A stretch of DNA of 64,000 bases from Prorocentrum cordatum (GCA_963575745.1 CAUYUJ010018334.1:143761-207760), one strand, 5' to 3'. Positions 1 to 11,695 are shown, counted from the first letter of the stretch. The notes: a model not told the origin generated them from the sequence alone. Program-made: numbers and translations.

Positions 1-840
1 AGGACCAGGAATGGCGTTCCTGGCGGCGGGATCGGCGGCGGCGGGATCGGTCCAGGCACTCCATGGCGTTCCTCCAGTCTGCAAGACTCGGGCGTTTCAA
101 TCCATGGCGTTTTGGATTGTCCCCGGGCCGTCTCCGGCCCCCCAGGCAAGCAAGCAGGGGCCTGCGATGTAGCGCTGCCCTCGGGGAAGCGGTCGGGACC
201 TTCCTGGGGCCGCGGATTGACAAGTCATCTCGGCGGATGTCGGAAGACCCCTTCGCGTCGTGAAACAAGTCAACGAAGCGAGCTTTTTGCCAGGCTTCGG
301 CTTCTGGGGCCTCCCACACCAGGTCCAGGGGACCGCTCAGGAGACGACCCGGGACGAAAGACAGTAGGGGGCCACGTGCGAACCCTACCCCTACCCCCCA
401 CGATTTCTGAGGGGGAGGGTGGGGTAGGGTTCACATGTGGCCCCCTAGACAGGTCCTGGGGAAGTGGGCGAGACCTCCAGAGGGGTCCACGTTGCGAACA
501 AATCGCGACATCTGCGGTTTGAGCAGGGGGGACTTTTCCGAGGGTGGGGAACATCGACCCTCAGTCGCCCACACGTCGCCGACCGGGGCTTGGGTGCCTC
601 AGCCCGCCAAGGAGCGTGTGGTTTCGCTGTCTGCGCCTGGTCATCGCCAGCCTATCGGCGGTGTATCGCCGAGCCTTGCAGGGGGGAAGAGATTGTAAAG
701 GACACGCCGCCGCGGGTAGCCCGTGAGCGTGCTACTCCTCCGTTTTTGTCCGAAGGCCTAGTGTTAAGTCGGGCATGTCCCTCTACAGGAGGAAAAGTTA
801 AACATAGTCGGGAATAGTCTGGGGACGATTTTTAGATTTT
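1..840. other. GC-rich non-coding stretch with short dispersed-repeat copies
   Basis: I see no convincing gene. Two segments (about 110-245 and 300-520) resemble each other and also the blocks near 28.75-28.96 kb and 32.88-33.06 kb. The shared landmarks are a GGGGAAG...GGGACC run, a GGGGCCGCG run and a following ...ACATC..CGG. The stretch at about 545-680 resembles 45.41-45.54 kb (CAGTCGCCCACACGTCGCC against CAATCGCCCACTCGTCGCC). The open frames here show no protein-like character. Confidence 0.5.
365..447. repeat. Strong inverted repeat (hairpin, about 36-bp arms)
   Basis: The left arm begins TAGGGGGCCACGTGCGAACC and the right arm ends GGTTCACATGTGGCCCCCTA. The arms pair over roughly 36 bp with a few mismatches around a short A/T-rich loop near 401-410. 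It could be a small foldback element or MITE remnant. No coding role is apparent. Confidence 0.7.
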
Positions 841-849
841 TTTGATATG

Positions 850-894
850 TTTTTTGTGTGTATGTGTGTGTATGTGTGTGTGTGTATGTGTGTA

Positions 895-928
<34 letters not shown>

Positions 929-935
929 TCTGTGT
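850..935. repeat. (TG)n microsatellite
   Basis: Imperfect TG dinucleotide run with TATG interruptions, followed by a short GA tract. It lies just upstream of the psbF coding region and could be in its 5' intron or UTR. Confidence 0.9.
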
Positions 936-1077
936 GAGAGAGAGACTATTTTTGTATTTCTTCCAACATCCGCCTGCAGGATAACATTCCCGATCTAGGC
1001 CTAGTGATGCGTAAGCAGTCGCACGCGCATGGGTTCCCCGCGGCGGCGCGTCGTTGATCCTGTTCTTGCTCCCCCAG

Positions 1078-1578
1078 ATGCTGGGCCGATTCTCCCCCTC
1101 CGTGCCCCGAGCCAGCATTCACGCCATACATACGGCCGGGATTTCTGGCCCACAATCAGCCCGCTTGGCCCCATTCGGCCCATCCTTGGCGGCCTTCGCT
1201 GGTCACATGGGCCTCCAAGGCCCTTGCATACTTAACGCGCATCATCATGATACGGGTTTCCTGCAGCCTGGTGCTCCGCCGCTTCGGCGCGACACGGCAT
1301 CCGCATCCCAGGCCCCAGACATCAGCGTCCCGAGCCTCTCCCAGCCTCCCGCCCCGCGGAGCAGAGCGACACGCTATCCGCTTGCAGTGCGTAGGGTGTT
1401 GCCGGGACCGCCGTCTCGACGCGCGAAGCAACAGTTCCCCTCTCACCAGATTGCGGCGGCGCGGACTCCCGTGGCCTATCCCATCTTCACCTTCCGCTGG
1501 CTCGCAGTGCACATGCTGGCGGTGCCGACCGTCTTCTTCCTCGGGGCCATCAGCTCCATGCAGTTCATCCAGCGCTGA
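1078..1578 (+). CDS. psbF: Nuclear-encoded cytochrome b559 subunit beta (PSII) with N-terminal extension
   Basis: The last 36 codons encode a recognisable Psb[21 protein letters not shown] followed by [13 protein letters not shown] and a stop at 1576-1578. It has the single transmembrane helix, the conserved FIQR end, and the haem-ligating histidine (CAC, 1510-1512) in RWLAVH. PsbF pairs with PsbE to bind the cytochrome b559 haem in the photosystem II core. Plastid PsbF is only about 40 residues. Here the frame stays open about 130 codons upstream, Ala/Pro/Ser/Arg-rich, which suggests a plastid-targeting presequence and hence a nuclear gene. I chose ATG 1078 because it directly follows a pyrimidine-rich stretch ending CCCCCAG. 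Other acceptor-like sites (TTTCCTGCAG near 1267, CTCTCACCAG near 1450) mean part of the extension may be intronic. The mature domain is certain; the 5' structure is not. Confidence 0.8.
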   Translation: MLGRFSPSVPRASIHAIHTAGISGPQSARLAPFGPSLAAFAGHMGLQGPCILNAHHHDTGFLQPGAPPLRRDTASASQAPDISVPSLSQPPAPRSRATRYPLAVRRVLPGPPSRRAKQQFPSHQIAAARTPVAYPIFTFRWLAVHMLAVPTVFFLGAISSMQFIQR

Positions 1579-1891
1579 GCTTCGAGCCCACGGCCTGCTT
1601 GCACGAGAAACGTCGCGCGTCTTTCAACGTCGGACGTGATTTTCGACGTAGTGATTTTTTCAACGTTCAAAGTTCAACGCTCAGCGAGGATCCAGTTGTC
1701 TGACGTTGTGGTCTGTTCAATGCTGGCGCTTTTTCTTCAGCTTCGGCCTCGAGAGGCCCGTTTCCAGATCCCAGGCGGATGAGAAACAGGTCCCGCATGA
1801 ACGGTGTCGAGAGCTCTGGGGCCAGCGCATTGAACAAATCATGACATCGGAGGTCTTGGGACGTGGGGAAGGAGAAGCTGACGAAGTCGGC

Positions 1892-1955
1892 GAGGAGGAG
1901 GAGGAGGAGGAGGAGGAGGAGGAGGAGGAGGAGGAGGAGGAGGAGGAGGAGGAGG
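1892..1955. repeat. (GGA)n trinucleotide tract
   Basis: Uninterrupted GAG/GGA repeat. Long open frames across it on both strands are poly-Glu, poly-Arg, poly-Ser or poly-Pro artefacts. Confidence 0.95.
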
Positions 1956-1959
1956 TCTT

Positions 1960-2400
1960 GCATTTCTCGGCACGGCGAGGGGCTTTCGCTGACAGAGTCG
2001 AAGGTGTGTCGCTCCGGCGCAAAACGCCTCCACCTCCGGTCGGACCCCGTCTCCCTCCGAGCCTCCGTTCCCGGTCCCCGCATGCGCCCCTGGAGGAATA
2101 TTGGACGGGCGCTGCCCTTTCCACTCGCTCCGAGGGCTCCCCTCTGGACCTCAATGCGGACGACTCTGTCTCCGTCGCATCCGGATCCACCTTCCTCTCC
2201 CCCTTTCCCTCCCCTTCTCCCCCTAGCTCCTAGCTCCAGACTGGATTGGGGTGTGACGCTTTCGCCCCTCCCATGATTCTACAGAAAGAGGAGCGCACTC
2301 TTTCCAGCTCCGTTCCGCTCCCCTCCGCTCCCCTTCTCCTTTTCCACCTCCTTCCCTCCCCTCCTCTCCATTCCCGTAGAAAGCAAGCAACAGTAGGACA
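1960..2400. other. Pyrimidine-rich non-coding stretch
   Basis: CT-rich sequence between the GGA tract and the first composite satellite. A short Ser/Pro-rich frame crosses 2030-2230, but nothing in it is recognisable. I see no gene. Confidence 0.4.
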
Positions 2401-2412
2401 ACACAAGCAAAC

Positions 2413-3115
2413 AAACATGATCGACCCACGAACCCGGAAAGGAATATGGAAATCTATGGCATGGGAACGTTTCAAAGACACCTGATTGGGCGACGGGCAA
2501 ATGCAATGCTGAATGTATCGATCTTGATATACCGTGCCGAGGTCTGTGATGTGCTGCGCCGTGCTGAATTGCGATGTGCCATGCTGCGATTGCGATCTAT
2601 AGCGTTGTGGATCGAGTCCTTCTTTGCATCCGAGTCCTGACCGAGCTGATCTGGATCTTAAGCTCGAGCTGCTTGAGCACACAGTAGCTGTTCCAGAGCT
2701 AAATTGACAGGGGGACATGCCAGGGGGACGCGCCGCGGAACGTCCCAAGGGACGCGCCAAGGGACGTGCCAGGGGACGTGCCAGGGGACGTGCCATGAGG
2801 ACGCACCGCGGGACGTGCTAAGGGGACGCGCTACGGAACGTGCCAATGGACGTGCTACGGGACGTGCCAGGGAACGCGCCGCGCGATGTGCCAAGGGGTC
2901 TCGCCACTGGACGCGCCACCGAACGTGCCAGAGAACGTGCCAAGTTGCAATGCTGAAAGAACCGATCTTGATAAACCGTGCCGAGGGCTGTGCTGTGCTT
3001 CGCCGTGCTGAATTGCGATGTGCCATGCCGCGATTGTGCTCTATAGCGTTGTGGATCGAGTCCTCCTTTGCATCCGAGTCCTGACCGAACTGATCTGGAT
3101 CTTAATCTCGAGCTG
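2413..3115. repeat. Composite satellite, modules A and B, block 1
   Basis: Module A opens ACATGATCGACCCACGAACC near 2415 and contains GATCTGGATCTTAAGCTCGA. Module B (about 2705-2945) is a degenerate minisatellite of GGGACGTGCCA and GGGACGCGCCA units. An A segment then recurs to about 3115. The same A-B alternation appears near 6.86, 8.28, 10.84, 24.89 and 26.41 kb. Arg-rich open frames here are translations of module B and are not genes. Confidence 0.9.
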
Positions 3116-3199
3116 GAGAGAAGGGAGGGGAGCCGCGAGTAAGTGCGACAAGGAACGCTGGGGCCCTGGGGAGGCCTCCTGGGGCCTCCTGGGGCGGCC

Positions 3200-4245
3200 T
3201 CTGAGGCATTAGGAACCCACGTGTTTTCACGCTTGTCTCGCTCTGAGGCGTTAGGAGACCATGTGTTTTCACGCTTGTCCCGCTCTGAGGCGTAGGAGAC
3301 CACGCGTTTTCACGTGGGAAGTGAAAACGAGCATTTCGCCTGAGACATCCTGTGAATTCTGGCCTTCCACAAGGCCCCCGCTCGAGACATCCCCTGATTT
3401 TGCAAAACCAGCGTTTCGCTGGAGACATCCTCAACAAATTATGAAAAACAAGCGTTTCGCTCGAGACACCCTGTCAAAATCCAAAGACATCCTTGCAACA
3501 CAAGCGAATTAGTTAAGACATCCTAAAAATTCCTGCGCGCGGGACGCGGTACGCGCGAGACATCCTAGGAATTCCTGCGAGCGGGACGAGAAAACAAGCA
3601 TTTCGCCTGAGACATCCTTTGAATTCTGGCCCCCCACGAGGCCCCCGCTCGAGACATCCTTCGATTTTGCAAAACCAGCGTTTCGCTGGAGACATCCTCA
3701 ACAAAAGATGAAAAAACAAGCGTTTCGCTCGAGACATCCTGTCAGAATCCCAAGACATCCGGGCAACACAAACAAATTAGTCGAGACATCCTCAAACTTC
3801 CTGCGCGCGGCACGCGGTACGCGCGAGACATCCTCGGAATTCCTGCGAGCGGGGCGTGAAAACAAGCATTTCGCCTGAGACATCCTATGAATTCTGGCCC
3901 CCCACGAGGCTCTCGTTCGAGACATCCCCCGATTTTGCAAAACCAGCGTTTCGCTGGAGACATCCTCAACAAAAGATGAAAAACAAGCGTTTCGCTCGAG
4001 ACATCCTGTCAGAATCCCAAGACATCCGGGCAACACAAACAAATTAGTCGAGACATCCTCAAAATCCCTGCGCGCGGGACGCGGCCCGCGCGAGACATCC
4101 TCGGAATTCCTGCGAGCGGGACGAGAAAACAAGCATTTCGCCTGAGACATCCTTTGAATTCTGGCCCCCCACGAGGCCCCCGCTCGAGACATCCTTCGAT
4201 TTTGCAAAACCAGCGTTTCGCTGGAGACATCCTCAACACATTATA
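3200..4245. repeat. Module C array with a higher-order unit of about 268 bp
   Basis: Short related units each end in GAGACATCC, for example CAAGCGTTTCGCTCGAGACA and TTTCGCCTGAGACATCC. From about 3574 the units form a higher-order repeat: CTGCGAGCGGG recurs at 3574, 3843 and 4110. Similar arrays lie at 7.7-8.3, 10.4-10.7, 11.7-12.2, 17.5-17.7 and 26.1-26.3 kb. Confidence 0.9.
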
Positions 4246-4499
4246 AAATTATTCCGACGGAAGGACCCCACATGAGAATCCTCTGGGCGAATCTGGAAAA
4301 AGCGCTCACCGTCGTCCTCGTGAATGGTGAGGCGTCCTGACTGTCTCTTCTGCGTATATTTCTTCTCGCCCTGGCGCGGGCCCTCCCCCCGCTCCCTACG
4401 TTGCCCCCGACCTCGCCCTCCTGTTTCCCACATCCAAAGTGGGGTTCTTGTTTTCTCTGCACACCCCGCGCAGGAACACTCACCCCACCCCCTCTCCTC

Positions 4500-4682
4500 T
4501 TCTGCCTTCGCACACTCACTCACTCACTCATCATCATCACCACTCACTCACACTCACACTCACTCACACTCTCTCATCATCAACATCAGCATCATCACTC
4601 GCGCTCTCTCACACGCTCAATCACTCACATACTCATCATCATCATCATCATCACCACCATCATCATCATCATCATCATCATC

Positions 4683-4728
<46 letters not shown>

Positions 4729-4730
4729 CC

Positions 4731-4762
<32 letters not shown>

Positions 4763-4775
4763 CATCATCACTCGC
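4500..4775. repeat. (CACT)n-like and (CAT)n microsatellites
   Basis: Tetranucleotide-like CACT runs lead into a long CAT/CAC trinucleotide tract. Poly-His and poly-Ser frames are artefacts. A second short CACT/CATACT stretch follows to about 4805. Confidence 0.95.
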
Positions 4776-4804
4776 ACTCTGTCACACGCTCACTCATTCA
4801 CATA

Positions 4805-5245
4805 CTCACCTGGAGGAAGTCTTCGGCGGGAGTTCGTCTGTGAGTGAATTGTGAGGAAGTCTCAGGCGGGAGCCCCCTCCCTATGGGGCCCGCAGATCAT
4901 GTTGGTAATCCGAGCGGGTCATCCAAACCCTGTAACTGTCGTCACTTTTGGGCTCCTCAAGCTTGAGTACGGAGGAAGTCTCAGGCGGGAGCCTCGTCTG
5001 TGAGTGAATTGCGAGGAAGTCACAAGCGGGAACCCCTCCCTATGGGGCCCGCGCTTCATATTGGTAATCCGAGCGGGTCATCCAAACCCTGTAACTGTCG
5101 TCACTTTTGGGCTCTTCAGGCCTGACTTTGGAGGAAGTCTCAGGCGGGAGCCTCGTCTGTGAGTGAATTGTGAGGCGCAGATCATGTTGGTAATCCGAGC
5201 GGGTCATCCAAACCCTGTAACTGTCGTCACTTTTGGGCTCTCGCG
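4805..5245. repeat. Tandem array with GAGGAAGTCTCAGGCGGGAG
   Basis: About three units of 126-160 bp. GGTAATCCGAGCGGGTCATC recurs near 4903, 5063 and 5189. The GAGGAAGTCTCAGGCGG landmark resembles the reverse complement of the CGCCTGAGACATCC core of module C, and also the 40-41 kb array. Confidence 0.85.
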
Positions 5246-5254
5246 CTGCCACAA

Positions 5255-5430
5255 CGCCATTCCCGGGCCACATTGTGTATGCCCGGAGCCAACTGTAGGC
5301 CACTTCGTGTTCTTCGTGTTCCCAGAACACCATTCCCGGGCCACATTTTGAAACCCCGGAGCCAACTGTAGGCCACTTTGTGTTCTTCCTGTTCCCAGAA
5401 CACCATTCCCGGGCCACATTCTGGATGTCC
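5255..5430. repeat. 72-bp tandem repeat, three copies
   Basis: CCATTCCCGGGCCACATT recurs near 5260, 5332 and 5403. Each is followed by CCGGAGCCAACTGTAGGCCA in the first two copies. Confidence 0.85.
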
Positions 5431-5504
5431 GGAGGGGATTCCGATTTCGATCCAGCTTCCCGATCTGGTCTTTACTGGAGAAGGTGGCGGATGAGCAGGA
5501 GGAC

Positions 5505-5633
5505 GTTGATGATCAGGAGGAGGAGGAGGAACAGGAGGATGATGGAGGAGGAGAACGAGGACGAGCAGCATCAGCACCATCAACTTCATCACTATCACCA
5601 TCGTTGTCGTCATCATCATCATCATCATTATCA

Positions 5634-5669
<36 letters not shown>

Positions 5670-5869
5670 TCATCAAAGCCACCAGCACCATCCCCATAAG
5701 CACCATCATCACCATCACCATCACCGTCACCATCACCATTACCATCACCATCACCATCACCATCACCATCACCATCACCATCACCATCACTATCACCATC
5801 ACCATCATAACCACCATCACCATCACCATCACCACCATCGTCGTCGCGGTCGTCGTGGTCGTCGTCGTG

Positions 5870-5906
<37 letters not shown>

Positions 5907-5990
5907 GCAGCATCGTCATCGTCTGTCTCGTCATCAGCGCCGCCACCATCACCATCGCCATTGCCGCCGTCGCCGATGTCGTCACCATCA
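5505..5990. repeat. Compound trinucleotide tract (GAG, CAT/CAC, CGT)
   Basis: Successive GAG, ATC, CGT and CAC-type trinucleotide runs. The long His/Arg-rich or Met/Val-rich frames across it are artefacts. Confidence 0.95.
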
Positions 5991-6139
5991 CCAACTGCCC
6001 GCCCGAGTCATGAATCGGAATGAGAAATGTCCCCGCGTCATTGCGCTTGCTGAGTTTGCAAACGAGTTCTGGCTTGGTGGGTGGGATGTCTGTTCGAGCA
6101 TTGGACTTTGCTCATCTCGCTAAAACTTCTCTCCTGGCA

Positions 6140-6225
6140 GGCTTGTGGCTGGCAGTTTGCCTGGTTGGCTAGCTTATTTTGCTGGCTCGCTGGCTGGTTG
6201 GCTGGCTAGCTGGCTGACGGGCTCT
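6140..6225. repeat. GCTGGCTGGT-type short tandem repeat
   Basis: Irregular GGCTGGCT/GGCTAGCT repeats. The stretch from 6230 to 6850 that follows holds no repeat I recognise and no gene I can name. Confidence 0.7.
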
Positions 6226-6856
6226 CCAATCGTCCTCCGAGGACCCTTCCAAATCCTAGGAGCTCCCTCAAAGGCAAGCTGCATGGAAGACAGGAAACCT
6301 CTGCACGACCTGTTCCGCCCGAGTGCACCGCGGAGAGTGCACACCGAGAGCGCAGGAACCCACTGTTCGAGGACCACGCTGGCCAGCCTGTCGGATGTGT
6401 ACGTTTCCATCGGAATGCCTTCGGCCTTTCGGAGATGGTTCTCCCGCTGCAGCGGTGGCCACACCACATCTCAGAGCGTGAATTACCTACCCCGCTTTCG
6501 CTTCCAGACAAAACCAAGTCATACCACGCGCCTCCTCGTCAAGCGGCCTGACCAGTGCAGGCCGTAGTTTGGCATCGCTTGGTATCTCTTGGAAGCGAGG
6601 GTGGTCAAAAGCGAGGCAGGTTTGTTTTCCCCCTAATATCGGTGCTTTGTTCCCGCCGTTCCGAATAACGTATCGCCCTGGCGCTGGCCACATGTCTGCA
6701 TCCGTCGGCTTCCTCGTCGTTGCTGTCCCCCTGCGTGCCCCTCCTCCGCCTGTCCCCGACCTTCCTGCTCCTCCGGCTCTTGCTCTTTCTGCCCTCCCCG
6801 TCTTTGTCGGGGTCCTCCATCTCCGGCAACCTTCTCGTCCTCGTCCTCGAATGTAC

Positions 6857-7710
6857 AACATGATCGACCCACGAACCCGGAAAGGAATATAGAACTGTAA
6901 CACATGGCAGCGTTTTCAAAGACACCTGATTGGGTGATGGGCAAATGCAATGCTGAGTGTATCGATCTTGATGTACCCTGCCGAGGGCTGTGCTGTGCTG
7001 CACCGTGCTGAATTGCGATGTGCCATGCCGCGAATGTGCTCTATAGCGTCATGGATCGAGCCCTCCTTTGCATCCGAGTCCTGACCGAACTGATCTGGAT
7101 CTTAAGCTCGAGCTGCCTGAACACATAGTAGCTACCCCAGAGCTGATGGACAGGGGAGCATGTCAGGAGGACGCGCCGCGAAACGTCCCAAGGGATGCGC
7201 CAGGCGACGTGTGAAGGGACATGCCATGGGGTCGCACCGCGGGACGTGCCAAGGGGACGCGCTACGGAACGTGCCAATGGATGTGCCACGGGATGTGCCA
7301 GGGGACGCGCCACGCGACGTGCCAGGGAGACTCGCCAAGGGACGCGCCACGGAATGTGCCAAGGAACGTGCCAAGTTGCAATGCTGAGTGTATCGATATT
7401 GATGTACCGTGCCGAAATATGTGCTTTGCTGCGCCGTGCTGAATTGCGATGCGCCATGCCGCGATTGTGCTCTATAGCCTCGTGGATCGAGTCCTCCTTT
7501 GCATCCGAGTCCTGACCGAACTGATCTGGATCTTAAGCTCGAGCTGCCTGAACACAGAGTAGCTGCCCCAGAGCTGATTGACAGGGGGACATGCAAGGAG
7601 GACGCGCCGCGGAACGTCTCAAGGGACGCGCCAAGCGACGTGCCAAGGGACGTGCCATGGGGACGCACCGCGGGACGTGCCAAGGTGACGCGCTACGGAA
7701 CGTGCTGGGG
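6857..7710. repeat. Composite satellite, modules A and B, block 2
   Basis: Opens ACATGATCGACCCACGAACC. Two A segments each contain GATCTGGATCTTAAGCTCGA, separated by module B minisatellite (about 7155-7380 and 7590-7705). It passes directly into module C. Confidence 0.9.
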
Positions 7711-8285
7711 ACAAGCGTTTCGCTCGAGACATCCTGCCAACATCCAAGAACATCCTGGCGAAACAAACGAATTAGTCGAGAGGTTCTCGAAATTCCTGCG
7801 CGCGGGACGCGGCACGCGCGAGACATCCTGGGAATTCCTGCGAACGAGACGTGAAAACAAGCATTTTGCCTGAGACATCCTCTGAATTCTGGCCACCCCA
7901 CGAGGCCCCCGCTCGAGACACCCTCCAACTTTGCAAAACCAGTGTTTCGTTCGAGACATCCTCAACAAATTAAGAACATTTTGAAAAACCAATTCTGAAA
8001 GACAAGCATTTCGCTCGAGACATCCTGCCAAATTTCAAGGGAATCCTGGCAAAACAAACGAATTAGTCGAGACATCCTCGAAATTCATGTGCGCGGGACG
8101 CGGCACGCGCGAAACATCATCGGAATTCCTGCGCGCGGTGCGCTTTTCCGCGTCGCGGTCGGCTCTGCAAAACCAGCGTCTCGCTCGAGACATCCCCAAC
8201 AAATTCTGAAACCAAGCGTTTCGCTCGAGACATCCCCAACTCTGCAAAACCAGCGTTTCGAGACATCCTCAACAAATTCTGAACA
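7710..8285. repeat. Module C array
   Basis: Repeated CGTTTCGCTCGAGACATCC and relatives, with CGCGCGGGACGCGGCACGCG inserts, as in the 3.2-4.2 kb array. Confidence 0.9.
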
Positions 8286-9970
8286 TGATCGACCCGCGAA
8301 CCGGGAAAGAAATATAGAAATGTAAGGCATGGCAACGTCTCAAATATTCCTGATTGGGCGACGGGCAAATGTAATGCTTAGTATATCGATCTTGATGTAC
8401 CGTGCCGAGGGCTGTGCTGTGCAGCGCTGTGCTGAAATGCGATGTGCCATGCCACGATTGTGCTCTATAGCGTTGTGGATCGACTCCTCCTTTGCATCCG
8501 AGTCCTGACCGAACTGATCTGGATCTTAAGCTCGAGCTGCCTGAACACATAACTAGTAACTGCCCCAGAGCTGATTGACACGGGAACATGCCAGGAGGAC
8601 GCGCCGCGGAACGTCCCAAGGGACGCGCCAGGCGATGTGCCAGGGGACGTGCCATGGGGACGCACCGCGGGACGTGCCAAGTGGACGCGCTACGGAACGT
8701 GCCAATGGACGTGCCACGGGACGTGCCAGGAGACGCGCCGCGCGACGTGCCAGGGGGACTCGCCACGGGACGCGCCACGGAAAATGCCAAGGAACGTGCC
8801 AGGTTGCAATGCTGAGTGTATCGATCTTGATGTACCGTGCCGAGGGCTGTGCTGTGCTGAGCCGTGCTGAACTGCGATGTGCCATGCCACGATTGTGCTC
8901 TATAGCGTTGTGGATCGAGTCCTCCCTTGCATCCGAGTCCTGACCGAACTGATCTGGATCTTAAGCTCGAGCTGCATCAGCACATAGTAGCTGCCCCATA
9001 GCTAATTGACAAGGGAACATGCCAGGAGGACGCGCCGCGGAACGTCCCAAGGGACGCGCCAGGCGAGGTGCCAGGGGACGTGCCATGGGGACGCACCGCG
9101 GGACGTGCCAAGGGGACGCGCTACGGAACGTGCCAATGGACGTGCCACGGGACGTGCCAATGGACGCGCCGCGCGACGTGCCAGGGGGACTCGCCACGGG
9201 ACGCGCCACGGAAAATGTCAAGGAACGTGCCAGGTTGCAATGCTGAGTGTATCGATCTTGATGTACCGTGCCGAGGGCTGTGCTGTGCTGAGCCGTGCTG
9301 AACTGCGATGTGCCATGCCACGATTGTGCTCTATAGCGTTGTGGATCGAGTCCTCCCTTGCATCCGAGTCCTGACCGAACTGATCTGGAACTTAAGCTCG
9401 AGCTGCATCAGCACATAGTAGCTGCCCCAGGGCTACTTCACAGGGGGGGGGGCATGCTAGGAAGACACGCCGCGGAAAGTTCCAAAGAACGGGCCAGACG
9501 ACGTGCCAAGGGACGTGCCATGGGGCCGCACCGCGGGACGTGCCAAGGGGACGCGCTACGGAACGTGCCAATGGACGTGCCACGGGACGTGCCAAGGGAC
9601 GCGCCGCGCGACGTGCCAAGTTGCAATGCTGAGTGAATGTATCGATCTTGATGTACCGTGCCGAGGGCTGTGCTGTGCTGAGCCGTGCTGAACTGCGATG
9701 TGCCATGCCGCGATTGTGCTCTATAGTGTTGTGGATCGAGTCCTCCCTTGCATCCGAGTCCTGACCAAACTGATCTGGATCTTAAGCTCGAGCTGCCTGA
9801 GCACATAGTCCACATAGTAGCTGCCAAGAGCGAATTGACAAGGGAACATGCCAGGAAGACGCGCCGCGGAACGTTTCAAGGGACGCGCCAGGCGACGTGC
9901 CAGGGCACGTGCCAAGGGGACGCACCGCGGGACGTGCCAAGCGGACGCGCTACCGAACGTGCTGGCGACA
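8284..9970. repeat. Composite satellite, modules A and B, block 3 (about four A-B repeats)
   Basis: Starts with ACATGATCGACCCGCGAACC. A segments near 8365-8575, 8815-9005, 9240-9430 and 9630-9840 alternate with module B, giving a repeat of roughly 420-430 bp. Neighbouring units are very similar, which suggests recent tandem duplication. Confidence 0.9.
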
Positions 9971-10250
9971 ACCGTCGTGTTGGTGGCCTTGACACGTAAA
10001 CAACACGCGGTTTCAGCTCGGGACAACCATGTTAGAGATCCCCCTGGGTGGCCTGAGCATGAAAACACACGCGGTTCCAGCTCGGGACAACCATGTTTGA
10101 GATCCCCCTGGGTGGCCTGAGCATGAAAACACACGCGGTTCCAGCTCGGGACAACCATGTTTGAGATCCCCCTGGGTGGCCTGAGCATGAAAACACACGT
10201 GGTTCCAGCTCGGGACAGCCATGTTAGATACCCCCCTGCGTGACCTGGAT
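9965..10250. repeat. Tandem repeat of about 62 bp
   Basis: CCCCCTGGGTGGCCTGAGCA and CAGCTCGGGACAACCATG recur four to five times. The array follows module B directly. Confidence 0.9.
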
Positions 10251-10429
10251 ACGCTGAAATCGCGCTCCCGCCCGAGACATCCTCGCAACGTCTTCCCTGA
10301 AGAGGCCCCCAAAGCGCAACCCCCTGTTCAGAGCCAGAAGCCCGAACTTTTCTGTATTAGGACATGTGTTCGGGTAGCGCTTTTCGGCCCCATGTGCGTT
10401 TCCTCATAATTCGGCGTTGGGCCCGACGC

Positions 10430-10730
10430 CATGTTAGATGATATCCCAACCCTACAAAACCAGCGTTTCGCTCGAGACATCCTCAACAAATTCTTAAAAA
10501 CAAGCGTTTCGCTTGAGACATCCCTCAACTTTGCAAAACCAGCGTTTCGCTCGAGACATCCTCAACAAATTATGAACAACAAGCATTTCGCTAGGGACAT
10601 CCTCAAAAATAATTCGCTCGAGACATCCCTCAACTCTGCAAAACCAGCGTTTCGCTCGAGACATCCTCAACAAATTATGAAAAACAAGCGTTTCGCTAGG
10701 GACATCCTCAAAAATAATTCCGCCGGCCCT
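10430..10730. repeat. Module C array
   Basis: Tandem CAAAACCAGCGTTTCGCTCG and GACATCCTCAACAAATTATG units. Confidence 0.9.
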
Positions 10731-10865
10731 CTTCCCGCACGTAATTCATCGCAGAAAAATTCCGTCGGCCCTCTTCCCGTCGATTCCGGGGGCAAACTTC
10801 TAAAAGAGAACCCTGGGCCCGAGCCCTTTCCGGGAACATGATCGACCCACGAACCCGGAAAGGAA
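10715..10865. repeat. Module D boundary block with conserved stem-loop
   Basis: Two GCCGGCCCTCTTCCCG-type units are followed by CTAAAAGAGAACCCTGGGCC and then CCCTTTCCGGG (10824-10834). That run can pair with CCCGGAAAGG (10854-10863) across the start of module A. The same D-to-A or D-to-E junction occurs near 16.48, 18.02 and 26.40 kb. Confidence 0.8.
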
Positions 10866-11695
10866 TATAGAAGTGTAACACATGGCAGCGTTTTCAAAGA
10901 CACCTGACTGGGTGACGGGCAAATGCAATGCTGAGTGTATCGATCTTGATGTACCCTGCCGAGGGCTGTGCTGTGCTGCACCCTGCTGAATTGCGATGTG
11001 CCATGGCGCGATTGTGCTCTATAGCGTCGTGGATCGAGTCCTCCTTTGCATCCGAGTCCTGACCGAACTGATCTGGATCTTAAGCTCGAGCTGCCTGAAC
11101 ACATAGTAGCTGCCCCACAGCTAATTGACAGGGGGACATGCCAGGAGGACGCGCCGCGAAAAGTCCCAAGGGATGCGCCAAGCGACGTGCCAGGGGACGT
11201 GCCATGGGGACGCACCACGGGACGTGCCAAGGGGACGCGCTACGGAACGTGCCAATGGATGTGCCACGGGATGTGCCAGGGGACGCGCCGCGCGACGTTC
11301 CAGGTGGATTCGCCAAGGGACGCCCCACGGAGCGTGCCAAGAGACGTGCCCAGTTGCAATGCTGAGTGTATCGATCTTGATGTACCGTGCGGAAATCTGT
11401 GCTGTGCTGCGCCGTGCTGAATTGCGATGTGTTATGCCTCGATTGTGCTCTATAGCGTCGTGGATCGAGTCCTCCTTTGCATCCGAGTCCTGACCGAACT
11501 GATCTGGATCTTAAGCTCGAGCTGCCTGAACACATAGTAGCTGCCCCAGAGCTAATTGACAGGGGGACATGCCAGGAGGACGCGACGACGGAACGTCGTC
11601 AAGAGACCCGCCAAGCGACGTGCCAAGGGACGTGCCATGGGGACGCACAGCGGGACGTGCCAAGGGGACGCGCTACGGAACGTGCTGGGGACAAG
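10838..11695. repeat. Composite satellite, modules A and B, block 4
   Basis: Opens ACATGATCGACCCACGAACC. A segments near 10920-11120 and 11360-11560 alternate with module B minisatellite. Confidence 0.9.

Noticed and set aside
3200-4245. CRISPR-like pattern of short repeats with varying spacers
   Set aside because: The units are directly tandem and mutually related, spacer lengths vary, there are no cas genes, and the context is eukaryotic. It is satellite DNA.
6487-6640. Minus-strand frame RPALVRPLDEEARGMTWF as an exon
   Set aside because: Mixed composition and a possible donor (CGGG|GTAGGT on the minus strand) made it tempting. There is no recognisable domain and a competing + frame exists, so I did not annotate it.
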